In this document: piece by piece, positions 17,513 through 25,887 of the stretch | Layout of the letters: every line of letters starts with the position of its first letter | How positions within the stretch are numbered: the stretch's first letter is position 1 | Assembly: GCA_963750995.1 (NCBI GenBank) | Contig: CAVVST010000002.1 | Location: 1,240,001 to 1,304,000 of the forward strand | From: CAVVST01 sp963750995 | Lineage (GTDB): Bacteria > Acidobacteriota > Vicinamibacteria > Vicinamibacterales > UBA2999 | Reading direction: 5' to 3' | Length of the DNA: 64,000 nt | Made by a program: the position numbers and the translations under genes | Notes under the pieces: model-generated | Databases searched by the model: none | Told to the model about the DNA's origin: nothing | What the model saw: only the letters and a program-made list of their open reading frames with translations

Positions 17513-19680
17513 GACGGCACGACCTCGACAAGCACGGATTTGAATGCCGGCGTCTTCGACCGGGGATCGACATCCCTGGGAACGAGTACATTCGCTTCGG
17601 GGTAGTACATGGCCGCATTGCCGGGACGGATGTCATACGGGCGTGCCACCCGCCGGCGCAGCTCGCCCGCCGCGCTGCGCACGGTCACCGCCTGATCGGG
17701 CGTCAGTCCCAGGCGCTGCATGTCGTCGGGATTGATCAGGATGACGTCGCGCCGGTCCTGACCGCGGTAGATGTCTTCCTCTTCGTAGACGACGGTATTG
17801 AACTGGCCCTCCGAGCGGATCGTCATCAAGCGCAGGCGGTGATCGGCGCCAGCCCGGTCGGGCAATCGCACCGCGTGGAACCGCGCCTTGCCCGAGGCCG
17901 TCGGAAAATGCGGCCGGTCGAAATACCGGCCGGCGATATGGAACTCCTTGCGCGTGCGGTCGATGTCGGCCAGCGGCTCGAAGCCCGGAATCAGGTCGGC
18001 GATCAGCGCGCGGATACGCTGGTGGCTTTCGAGGTCACGCCAGCGGACGATGCCGTCCGGGCCGATCACCCGTTGCGCAACGTCCGCCAGCACCGAGACC
18101 TCGCTCCGCGGCCCGGGATACCGCGCCGGACCGCCGTCGCTCAGTCGCACGTAGCTGAACATCGACTCCTGGGTGGTCGGCTGCGGTTCCTCGTCGCGAG
18201 GAAGGACTGGAAGAATGAGCGTCTCCCTGGCCGTTCCCCACGCATGCCCGCTGTTCAGCGTGGTGGACATGTAGGCGACAAGATCCAGTTTCGCAAGGGC
18301 TGCGGACGCGTACACCGAATCGGGATTGCTCCCGAACAGGTTGCCGCCAAGGCACAACGCGGCCCGCATCTCATCACGGCCTGACGCTTCAATGCAGGCC
18401 ATCGTGTCGAGGCCGGGTGTGCTGGGTACCGTGACGCCGAGGCGCTGCGCGAACCGGTCGACGATCGCCTGGCGCAGGTGCGGGGTGACGCCCACCGACC
18501 CCATGCCCTGCACGTTGCTGTGCCCGCGAATCGGCATCAGCCCGGCATGAGGGCGCCCGATCATGCCGCGCAGCAGCGCCAGGTTCGCGATCATCTGCAC
18601 GTTCTCGACCCCGTGCAGATGATGCGTAATCCCCATCGTCCAGCCGAAGACGACATTGCGGGCTGCCATGTACATCTCGGCGGCCTGCGCGATCGTCTTG
18701 CGCGGCACGCCTGACTGCGCCTCGATCTCCGGCCACGGGGTGGACGTGATGTGCCGCGTGAAGTCGTCGAAGCCTTCGGTGTGCTGGTTGACGAAGGACC
18801 GGTCGTCGCCGCTGCGTTCCAGCACCACCCTGGCGATGCCTGTCAGGAAGGCAATGTCGCCGCCGATGTGGGGCTGCACATACAGGCTGGCGATTCGCGA
18901 TCCGAACAGCAGGCTTCGCGGATCACTCGGGACCCTGAAGTTCACCAGGCCCCGCTCCTTCACCGGGTTGACGACGATGACGTGCCCGCCGCGGCGGCGT
19001 ATCGTCGAGAGACTGCGAAGCAGCCGCGGATGGTTGGATGCGGGGTTGCCGCCGATCAGCACGTAAAGATCGCAGTGCTCCACGTCGTCGAGCTGCACGG
19101 TCGCGGTGGCGGTGCCGAGGCTCGACGCCAGTCCGACGCCGCTCGCCTGGTGGCAGTAGTACGAGCAGTTGTTGACGTAGTTGGTCCCGAACAGCCGGGC
19201 GAACAACTGCAGGAGAAACCCGGCCTCGTTCGACGAGCGGCCGCTGGCGTAGAAGAAGGTGTGGCGTGGACCGCTGCGCTTCAGGGCGGATGCGAGCGTG
19301 TCGAGCGCCTGATCCCAGGAGATGACGCGGTAGTGCGACGCTCCAGGCGCGGCATGGACCGGGTCGACCAGCCGGCCGCACGACTCGAGCTCGCGCGGTG
19401 ACAGCGTTCGCAGATGGTTGATCGAGTAGCGAGAGAAAAACTCGGCGGTGATGCCGCGCTGCATGTCGGACGCCATCGCCTGCAGCGACTTCTTGCAGAT
19501 TTCCGGGTAGTGGCCGGCTTCGTTGACCATCCCGCCCATCTGGCCGCCCATGCCCAGCGCGCACGTCTTGCACGCATTGCGGCTGCGCATCGCGCGCCAC
19601 AACGGCAGCCAGCCGACGCGGTTCGCCGTGCGCAGCGAGTACAGGATCGCGCTCCACCCGCCCGCGGATGCCGGCCGCAT
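17509..19680 (-). CDS. molybdopterin oxidoreductase, FdhF/YdeP type
   Basis: 723 residues. N-terminus AGGWSAILYSLRTANRVGW, then SRNACKTCALGMGGQMGGMVNEAGHYPEIC with the CxxC typical of the YdeP branch. Next are the molybdopterin domains (FYASGRSSNEAGFL, NYVNNCSYYCHQASGVGL, LYVLIGGNPASNHPRLL, IRGHSNVQGMGSVG, LCLGGNLFGSNPD) and the C-terminal cofactor-binding barrel (LMTIRSEGQFNTVVYEE, YYPEANVLVPRDVDPRSKTP). YdeP-type enzymes resemble formate dehydrogenase H, but their substrate is unsettled; acid-stress roles are reported in E. coli. ATG 19680 overlaps the tag stop as TGATG, which fixes the start and implies coupling to Tag upstream and the lactonase-like gene downstream. Confidence 0.9.
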   Translation of the reverse strand: MRPASAGGWSAILYSLRTANRVGWLPLWRAMRSRNACKTCALGMGGQMGGMVNEAGHYPEICKKSLQAMASDMQRGITAEFFSRYSINHLRTLSPRELESCGRLVDPVHAAPGASHYRVISWDQALDTLASALKRSGPRHTFFYASGRSSNEAGFLLQLFARLFGTNYVNNCSYYCHQASGVGLASSLGTATATVQLDDVEHCDLYVLIGGNPASNHPRLLRSLSTIRRRGGHVIVVNPVKERGLVNFRVPSDPRSLLFGSRIASLYVQPHIGGDIAFLTGIARVVLERSGDDRSFVNQHTEGFDDFTRHITSTPWPEIEAQSGVPRKTIAQAAEMYMAARNVVFGWTMGITHHLHGVENVQMIANLALLRGMIGRPHAGLMPIRGHSNVQGMGSVGVTPHLRQAIVDRFAQRLGVTVPSTPGLDTMACIEASGRDEMRAALCLGGNLFGSNPDSVYASAALAKLDLVAYMSTTLNSGHAWGTARETLILPVLPRDEEPQPTTQESMFSYVRLSDGGPARYPGPRSEVSVLADVAQRVIGPDGIVRWRDLESHQRIRALIADLIPGFEPLADIDRTRKEFHIAGRYFDRPHFPTASGKARFHAVRLPDRAGADHRLRLMTIRSEGQFNTVVYEEEDIYRGQDRRDVILINPDDMQRLGLTPDQAVTVRSAAGELRRRVARPYDIRPGNAAMYYPEANVLVPRDVDPRSKTPAFKSVLVEVVPS

Positions 19681-20316
19681 CAGCGCGGCCGCCGGAAGGA
19701 TGTGCGTGCGCGTTCGACCGCCGCGCGGCTCGCGCATCCCTCGAGGTGATCGTTCACGAGTCCCATCGCCTGCATGAACGCATAGACCGTGGTCGGGCCG
19801 ACGAATGTCCACCCGCGTCGCTTCAAGTCCTTGCTGAGCGCAGTCGACTCCGGGGTCCGGGCGAGCTGCATCAGCGCGTCCCTCGTCAGCCGCTGCGGGC
19901 GCGAGGCCGGATCGGGCTCCCAGCGCCAGAAGTACGACGCGAGCGAACCACACTCGTCGCGCAGCGCCTGCGCCTGCCTGGCGTTGTTGATCGTGGATTC
20001 GATCTTGCCGCGATGGCGGACGATGCCCTCGTCCCTGAGAAGCCGCGCGACATCGCGCGCGCCGAACCGGGCGACCCGATCGATGTCGAACTCGGCGAAC
20101 GCCGCGCGGAAGTGCGGCCGCTTACGCAGGATAGTCAGCCAGCTCAGGCCCGCCTGGAATCCTTCGAGACAGAATCTTCTCGAACAGCCGGCGATCGTCC
20201 CTGACCGGCGTGCCCCACTCGCCGTCGTGATACCGCTGGTAAAGCGGGTCGTTGCCGGGCCACCAGCATCGCGTGATGCCGTCGGCGTAACGGGCAAGGC
20301 CGGCCGCCGGAGCCAT
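19680..20316 (-). CDS. tag: DNA-3-methyladenine glycosylase I (one frameshift)
   Basis: About 211 residues. Removes 3-methyladenine from alkylated DNA. The first frame gives TRCWWPGNDPLYQRYHDGEWG (zinc Cys and His); the second gives CLEGFQAGLSWLTILRKRP, DEGIVRHRGKIESTINNAR, LSKDLKRRGWTFVGPTTVYA and GLVNDHLEGC (zinc His and Cys). The break is one extra base near 20172 between LFEKI and CLEG, where the family reads straight through, so a sequence error is likely. Downstream YdeP is translationally coupled. Confidence 0.88.
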
Positions 20317-20322
20317 GGCTGC

Positions 20323-20520
20323 CTACCGCCGGACCGAACGGCCGTCGCGGTCGATGTCGATTGCGCTGACGCCGCCCCATTGACGGCCGGCCGGCAGCAT
20401 GCCCCAGCGGTCGATCGTGGTGTACGGATTAGGCGGATTTACCGCCGGCGGCACGCTCTGCGCCAGGGTGAGGACACCACAGACCAGCATCGCAAGCGCG
20501 ATCGCACTGCGGCGAAACAT
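20323..20520 (-). pseudogene. truncated N-terminus of a beta-propeller (PAL-like) protein
   Basis: 65 residues: signal peptide MFRRSAIALAMLVCGVLTLA, then PPNPYTTIDRWGMLPAGRQW and GGVSAIDIDRDGRSV, then RR and stop. The PxNPY, LPxGRxWGxxS, DxDxDGxS opening is how secreted PAL-like six-bladed propellers begin (usually 330-380 residues); here it stops just where the first blade would go on (normally WVAERC). The rest is absent, and tag begins seven bases later. Best read as a remnant left by deletion; a tiny exported peptide is a weaker option. Confidence 0.55.
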
Positions 20521-20640
20521 ACGCAAATAATACCCGCGTCCTGTTGCAGGATGCGGCCCGGCTTTCCCTCCGGACATTCGGCTCCATTCAACAAGGAATG
20601 GTTAGTGCGCGTTTCAGACTCACGTAGCGCTTTGCAATGA

Positions 20641-20726
20641 CGTAGCGTCCGACTTCAGGCGGACCTCGGCAGTCCGGCTAAAGCCGGACACTACGCACAA
20701 TGTCCGGCTAAGCCGGACACTACGCA
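20641..20726. repeat. REP-like doublet plus extra type B copy
   Basis: A type A hairpin (GTCCGACTTCAGGCGGAC, one mismatch) is followed after about 10 bp by type B (GTCCGGCTAAAGCCGGAC) ending ACACTACGCAC, then a second shortened B (GTCCGGCTAAGCCGGAC) with the same ending. No gene is visible in the 263-bp gap 20521-20783. Confidence 0.75.
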
Positions 20727-20783
20727 CAAATGAAATACGGGCTAGGAAAAAGACCGGATCGATAGCGGCGAAATGAGCGTCAA

Positions 20784-21417
20784 TCAGCGACGCCGCAGCT
20801 CGCTGACCTCCCAGGGCAGGTCCGAAGGTTCGGCGGTGCTACTGCTCGCGAGCGACGGCGGACGATAGAAGGGATTCGCCTGGTGGTGTCCGTCGATGAT
20901 CGCGGTCGAGTGCGTGGCGAGCGCGTGATCGATCAAATCGACGGGCAGGCGGCTGCGATCGGTCCTGGCACATGCCGGCGGCGCGTACGCCCTGAAAGAA
21001 TTGATTGAGCAGGGCTTCGTACGCGACGACCTGGTCCGACCCGAACGCGTCCTCGAGCAGCCACGACATGTCACCGCATGCCCGGAGGCCCTGGAAACCG
21101 TCATTCAATGCCGATTCCACCGCCTCGTCGAGCACACGCAGCATCCGCTCGCACTCGAAGGTCCCGTTCAGCAGATGGACCTCCGCGCTGGTCTTCTCAA
21201 TCAACGCTCCCCTGCCGACAGCGGACTCGACATCGATACCGGCGTTCCTCAGTAAGATGTGAAACGGATCCAGCGCGGCGCGAGACTCGGCGACGTACAG
21301 GCACCGCTCGCCTCGTCGCAGACCATCCGCCAGGTAGTGCGCGGCCACGCTCCGCTGCTCGTCTGCGGTGTCGTAGAACGTGCAAATGTGTTCGCCCTGA
21401 TTGAACTCGTTCGGCAT
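20784..21417 (-). CDS. MEDS-domain sensor protein (one frameshift)
   Basis: About 210 residues. MPNEFNQGEHICTFYDTAD, GLRRGERCLYVAESRA and LRACGDMSWLLEDAFGSD match the MEDS/DcmR-like sensory domain, a RecA-like fold found in methanogens, methylotrophs and many soil bacteria and thought to bind small ligands or redox signals. An extra base near 20969 shifts the frame; the second part continues DRSRLPVDLIDHALATHSTA and ends at SELRRR. A start at 21450 is also possible; 21417 is where homologues begin. No kinase or HTH domain is attached. Confidence 0.75.
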
Positions 21418-21488
21418 CTCCACATTCTGCCCGATTGCGCCTAATTGCATGAATTCATGCCCGATTGTTTCCGGGCGGGACTCATCCG

Positions 21489-22138
21489 TTAGCGCAGACC
21501 GAGACGCTTCTTGTAGGCGGGCCAGTCGCGCTTCATCTCGAGGAAGGCCTTGAGATCGGTGCACAGGAGAAAGGGGTTGGTCGCGCGTTCGAGCGCCAGC
21601 GTCGAACTGGGCCGCGCACCGTAATCGTGCCCGGGCCAGACGGTGGACGCTGGCGGGATCGCGGCGACGACGCGCTGCAGGCTCTCCCATTCGACGCGCG
21701 CGTCCTCGTCGGTCTTCGTGCCGCCGACCTTGCCGACGAAAATCAGATCGCCGGTGAGCAGGACCTGGTGCCGCGGCTCGTACACCGTGACGTGATCCCG
21801 GGCGTGACCCGGCACGTGCAGGAACTGCAGGCGCAGCGACCCGACGGCGAGCTCCATCCCGTCGGCAATCGGCACGTCCACGGTCACCGGACAGTCCGGA
21901 TGGGCGGCGACCGGCGCGCGCGTGAGCTCCACCGCCCTCGCGTTGCCGTTGATATGGTCCTCGTGCCCGTGAGTATTGATGACGTGCGTGACCCGCAGTC
22001 CCTGCTCGCGCGCGCGCTCGGCAAACGCATCGGGTGAGTACAGGGATCGATCAGCGCCGCCACGCCGGCATCGCGATCGCCCAGCAGGTAGCCGAAGTTG
22101 CGATCGCCCCCGGCGCGAATCTGTTCGAAGACCAGCAT
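21489..22138 (-). CDS. metallo-beta-lactamase-fold hydrolase, glyoxalase II-like (one frameshift)
   Basis: About 216 residues. MLVFEQIRAGGDRNFGYLLG, then after a shift near 22042 YSPDAFAERAREQGLRVTHV, INTHGHEDHINGN (HxHxDH zinc motif), LHVPGHARDHVTVYEP (third His), LLTGDLIFVGKVGG (bridging Asp) and WPGHDYGARPS (last His). The metal ligands are complete. It fits persulfide dioxygenase/glyoxalase II relatives; the exact substrate is not readable. It starts six bases after the cytochrome gene, so it may be its second cistron. The shift looks like one lost T. Confidence 0.83.
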
Positions 22139-22144
22139 CCGTGG

Positions 22145-23605
22145 TCAGAGCGTCTTCAGATATTCGAGCAGCGCCTCACGGTCCTGGACCGAGAGCTCGC
22201 GACCGTAGGTATGGCCGCCGTTGCTGTTGCCTCGCAGCGAGGTGTCGAACTCGACCCCCTGCTTCTCGGCTTCGGGTCCGGTTGCCACAAAGCCCACGCC
22301 GTTCCAGTCGTAGACGTTGTAGGAGCGATAGAACCGCGCGGGACGCTCGTCGAGGAGCAGCAGCGCCCGCAGCGTCGGGACCGAGCCGTTGTGGAGATAC
22401 GGCGCGCGCAGCCAGGTGCCGTCGAGCGGCATCGCCGCGTAGCCGTTGGTCTTCCGGAAATGAGAGAAGCGCCACGGCCTGTCCGTGCCGATGGTGTTCA
22501 TCTGTTTCATCAGCTCCGGCGTAAACGATTGCAGGCGCTCCGGGTCGGTACCGATCTCAGCGATGTCGACCGTCTGGCCGATCTGCGGCTGGCCGATGTC
22601 GTGGCAGTTCGCACAGTTCGCGCGGTAGATCGGCGCACCGGCGGCCGCCAGCGTGGTATTGATCCGCTCGGCCGGGTAGGCGGGCGGCTTGAGATCGAGA
22701 ATCCAGTTCGCGACCCGGTCGAGCGCCTCGAGATCGAGCGAATCAGGGGTCGCGCCGGCGCCAATCGCCGCGCTCTTGTTGCGCTCGTCAACGGAGTTGT
22801 TGTTGCCGTCCCAGTGCAGCCACAATCCCTGGCGCATCCGCTGGTTCCAGAGCGACGGCAGGTCAGCGGTGCCGACGGTGTCGTCGATTTCGAAGTTCTT
22901 GTCCTCGGCGAACATCGCCTTGTACGGGTTGAACGTGTCGACGCGGCCGGGACCCTGCGGCGGCCGCGAGTCGAACCACGCGATCCGCTTGTCGCGCTCG
23001 AGGATGCCCTCCTTCGAGCGGGGGATCCCGAAAAACCTGTAGACGAGGCCGTCGAAGAAGCCGAACCCCTCGTGCTTCTGCATCGCCGGAATGAGCGTCT
23101 CGGCCGTGAAGCGCGGATCCTTGGCGATCGCGGACAGGAACCGTGCATATCCCTGGAGATCCATCTGGTGCGCCGGCATCCCCAGCACGACCGCCGGCGG
23201 CGCGCCGGGAGCCGCGCGGTAGGAACCGGCGTGGCAGGTCGCGCAATTCAAACCGACGCGCGGCAGAAAGCCGCCGCTCCGCGACGCCCCGATTGGCAGG
23301 TCGCTCGTCGGCGTCTCGTAGATGAACCCGAGCCGCTCGTAGCCGTTCCCTGGCCGGTTCGGCAGCTTGTCGGCGAAGACCTCGGGCAGCACCACCCACA
23401 GCCAGTACGGCACGCCGACGGTCTCTTCGGTGCCGACCGTTCCGTACTTGAATTCGGTGACGATGTCCCCGGGAGGATTGTTTCCAGTGCAAGACCAGAC
23501 ACACGCCGCGAGCAGCGCGGCGGTGGTACCCGCCAGCCAATGCCTGAATCGTCCGGTGCGGATCACTGGGCGCCTCTTCACGGGAATATAGCGCAGCGGG
23601 CTCAC
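22145..23605 (-). CDS. di-heme c-type cytochrome (cytochrome c peroxidase / RoxA-like)
   Basis: 486 residues with a hydrophobic N-terminus (WLAGTTAALLAACVWSC). Two haem-binding CxxCH motifs, LNCATCHAGSY and ANCANCHDIGQ, with APYLHNGSVPTLRALLL near the end, which is typical of di-haem peroxidase-like domains. The size and the placement of the two haems recall rubber oxygenase RoxA and its uncharacterised relatives, which cleave polyisoprene with O2, but I cannot see enough to claim that activity. GTG start overlaps the upstream hydrolase stop (GTGA at 23602-23605), so the two are coupled. Periplasmic redox partner or oxygenase. Confidence 0.85.
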   Translation of the reverse strand: MSPLRYIPVKRRPVIRTGRFRHWLAGTTAALLAACVWSCTGNNPPGDIVTEFKYGTVGTEETVGVPYWLWVVLPEVFADKLPNRPGNGYERLGFIYETPTSDLPIGASRSGGFLPRVGLNCATCHAGSYRAAPGAPPAVVLGMPAHQMDLQGYARFLSAIAKDPRFTAETLIPAMQKHEGFGFFDGLVYRFFGIPRSKEGILERDKRIAWFDSRPPQGPGRVDTFNPYKAMFAEDKNFEIDDTVGTADLPSLWNQRMRQGLWLHWDGNNNSVDERNKSAAIGAGATPDSLDLEALDRVANWILDLKPPAYPAERINTTLAAAGAPIYRANCANCHDIGQPQIGQTVDIAEIGTDPERLQSFTPELMKQMNTIGTDRPWRFSHFRKTNGYAAMPLDGTWLRAPYLHNGSVPTLRALLLLDERPARFYRSYNVYDWNGVGFVATGPEAEKQGVEFDTSLRGNSNGGHTYGRELSVQDREALLEYLKTL

Positions 23606-24870
23606 GTGCGGGCGACCGCCGACGCGAAGGCGTAGGTGACGGCGTCGTTGGTGACGTCGCTGTGGTCCTTGATGAATCCCCCAGACCCGTCGAGATTGTT
23701 AATCACGTCGGCCTGGTAGTCGTATGCCGTGCCGGGCACGTGCAGCTGGCCGCTGGCGACTTCGACTGTCTTCAGCGGTCCGTTCCGGCCGATGCCGCCG
23801 TATTCGTCCGAGGCATCGCCGATCTCCCTGGTGTTGTCACCGGCGAGACGCGACATGATCGAATACGGCCCGCCGACGACCGTGTCCTGCGCCGAGAACG
23901 TCGAGAGGAAGGGACCCTTCACGACCTTCCGGGTCACCACCTCCCTGAAGAACCCGGCTTTGCCGCGGCCGTTGTTGGCGCTGAAGCCGTAATGCGAGAA
24001 TGCCGCCTCGAGCAGCATCAGCGAGTCGGGCTGCATGATGGGCGCGTCGCTCAACGCCTTGGCGCAGCTCGCCATCAGGCGCCCGCCGAGGCTGTGGCCG
24101 ACGAGATGAATTTTGAGGGCCGGCAGCTTGTCGTGCAGCTCCCGCACAGCCGTGGCCACCCCCTTGGCGCCTACCGTGCCCGACCGATCCTTCATGACGT
24201 ACCACTTCGTCAGGTTCAGAAACGCCCCGACGCCGCCGGCGATGCCGCCGAAGAGATTGCCGATGCCGCGCGTTCCCTCAGCCGGCGCATCGTTGAGTCT
24301 CGCGAGCAGTTCCGATCCTTTCTGCTTACGCACCTGCGGCAGCCCTTCGGTCGCGTCGAGCGTCGAGCCGTCCACTATCGAGAGGACCAGGGCGACAAAC
24401 TCGTCCTGCTTCTTGCCGTTGCCGCCGAGCGCCGGCAGCAGCTTGGCCGCCTTATCGAGCTTGGCCCGCTGGGCGGGCGTCGCGTCCTTCTTGAGATCGT
24501 CGAGTTGAACCTCCGCGCTGGCCAGCGCTTCGGCGGGATTCTGAAGACCACGGGTGGCGGCGGCTTTCTCGTCATAGGTCTCGCGGAATGGCTTCGAAGG
24601 CCAGTACACTCCGGCCACGACAAACCGGCGGGTCGCCACGGTGCCGAACTCCGGCCGTGACAGGTGGGCCCTGAACGTCTGCAGAAACTTGCTGTACAGA
24701 CTCGTGGCGTCGTTGAGGTCGTTCCTGAAACCGTGGGCGATGAAGACGGCGTCGGTGGCCGGACCGTCCTTCGCTCGGGCGAGGAACGCGTCGAATTCCG
24801 GTCGGGACTCCATCGCGCCCTCGGCGTCGAACGTCAGCGGAAAAAAATCGAAGCCTTCGATGGTCTGCAT
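23602..24870 (-). CDS. alpha/beta-hydrolase-like protein with GHSLGG motif
   Basis: 422 residues. An AVFIAHGFRNDLND oxyanion-type strand, a long variable insert (LDDLKKDATPAQRAKLDKAA, and glycine-rich GIGNLFGGIAGGVGAFLNL), then LKIHLVGHSLGGRLMASC (nucleophile Ser in GHSLGG), LMLLEAAFSHYGF and a late His region (GQLHVPGTAYDYQADVINN). This is lipase/esterase architecture; no signal peptide from ATG 24870. It is divergent from the catalase-related gene across 50 bp and coupled to the cytochrome downstream. A lipid-releasing hydrolase would fit the neighbourhood, but the substrate is unknown. Confidence 0.8.
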   Translation of the reverse strand: MQTIEGFDFFPLTFDAEGAMESRPEFDAFLARAKDGPATDAVFIAHGFRNDLNDATSLYSKFLQTFRAHLSRPEFGTVATRRFVVAGVYWPSKPFRETYDEKAAATRGLQNPAEALASAEVQLDDLKKDATPAQRAKLDKAAKLLPALGGNGKKQDEFVALVLSIVDGSTLDATEGLPQVRKQKGSELLARLNDAPAEGTRGIGNLFGGIAGGVGAFLNLTKWYVMKDRSGTVGAKGVATAVRELHDKLPALKIHLVGHSLGGRLMASCAKALSDAPIMQPDSLMLLEAAFSHYGFSANNGRGKAGFFREVVTRKVVKGPFLSTFSAQDTVVGGPYSIMSRLAGDNTREIGDASDEYGGIGRNGPLKTVEVASGQLHVPGTAYDYQADVINNLDGSGGFIKDHSDVTNDAVTYAFASAVART

Positions 24871-24920
24871 ACGGTCCCTCGAATTGTGATTGGATTGTAA
24901 CTGCAGCGAGAGGAGAACAC
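24871..24920. promoter_or_regulatory. divergent promoter region, hydrolase / catalase-related genes
   Basis: The 50-bp gap is AT-rich for this genome. On the minus strand TACAAT (24899-24894) lies about 24 bases before the hydrolase ATG and reads as a -10 box. On the plus strand ATTGT occurs twice, 11 bp apart (24883 and 24894), a possible operator. AGAGGAG precedes the catalase GTG by five bases. A shared regulator for both genes is an inference. Confidence 0.35.
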
Positions 24921-25883
24921 GTGACCGCACATGCCCAGAGGCTCGCCGAAGAAACCGTCGGTCCGGACGAATCGGCACTGACGGCCGAATTCATCGCCTT
25001 CCTGAAGGAAGCGAGCGCGAAGCGCCATCCGACCGGCGTGATCCCGCGTTTCAACCAGGGCCGGGCGGCTGGCTGCGTGCACGCGGAATTCATCGTCGCC
25101 GACGGCCTCCCGCCCGATCTCCGCGTCGGCCTGTTCGCCCGGCCGGCGACGTATCAGGCGCGCATCCGGTTCGCGAACGCCACCTCCCAGTCCGATACGG
25201 ATCGCGACGTGCGCGGAATGTCGATCAAGGTCTCCGGGGTGCAGGGAGACAACCTGACGCCGGGCGCGTCCGAGCACGATTTCGTCCTCAACAGCCACCC
25301 CGTGATGATGGTGGGCGGCACGAAGGATTTCCTGGCGCTGCTGCGGGCCGTGGAGGCGGGCGGCGCGCGGACGGCGCTCTTCTTCCTGACGCATCCGCGC
25401 GCGGCCGCCACGGCAGTGGCGTCGCGCCAGCAGACCACCAGTCATCTCGAAATCGCGTACTGGAGCACGACGCCGTACCTGTTCGGTTCCGGCCGGGCGG
25501 TCAAGTACATCGCGCGCCCCGCGTCCCCGCAGGCAACGCCGGTGCCGTCGCCCGTCACCGCGAGCTATCTGTCCGAGCGCCTGGCGTCGCATCTCGCAAA
25601 CCAGGACGCGACCTTCGATTTCCTGGTGCAGTTCCAGACCGACAGCCGCCGGATGCCGATTGAAGATGCGAGCGTCGAGTGGCGCGAACGCGACTCGCCG
25701 TACCGCCGGGTCGCGCAGATCCGCATACCCAGCCAGGCGCTCGACAGCGCGGCCGCGTGCGAGGAGCTCTCGTTCAATCCCTGGCATGCTCTGGCCGAAC
25801 ATCGTCCGCTCGGCGGGTTCAACCGCGCGCGGCGCGACATTTATCGCGCGATGGCCGCATTCCGCGGCGAGCGGCGATCGTAA
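24921..25883 (+). CDS. catalase-related haem protein
   Basis: 320 residues, shorter than true catalases (about 480-750). Visible catalase-fold marks: AAGCVHAEFIV (distal His about 54), ARIRFANATSQSDTDRDVRG followed by MSIKV, FVLNSHPVMMV (distal Asn), and the C-terminal SFNPWHALAEHRPLGGFNRA with RRDIYRAM, whose Tyr would be the proximal haem ligand. Minimal catalase relatives of this size include peroxidases and the allene oxide synthase/hydroperoxide-processing enzymes found beside or fused to lipoxygenases. No signal peptide, so cytoplasmic. It converges on the lipase-CHAT gene with a four-base gap and diverges from a hydrolase. Substrate (H2O2 or lipid hydroperoxide) not decidable here. Confidence 0.85.
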   Translation: MTAHAQRLAEETVGPDESALTAEFIAFLKEASAKRHPTGVIPRFNQGRAAGCVHAEFIVADGLPPDLRVGLFARPATYQARIRFANATSQSDTDRDVRGMSIKVSGVQGDNLTPGASEHDFVLNSHPVMMVGGTKDFLALLRAVEAGGARTALFFLTHPRAAATAVASRQQTTSHLEIAYWSTTPYLFGSGRAVKYIARPASPQATPVPSPVTASYLSERLASHLANQDATFDFLVQFQTDSRRMPIEDASVEWRERDSPYRRVAQIRIPSQALDSAAACEELSFNPWHALAEHRPLGGFNRARRDIYRAMAAFRGERRS

Positions 25884-25887
25884 CTGT

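Noticed and set aside
22145..23605. Calling the cytochrome a rubber oxygenase (RoxA)
   Set aside because: Two haem sites and size are compatible, but the residues that set RoxA activity cannot be checked here and the wider family is mostly uncharacterised.
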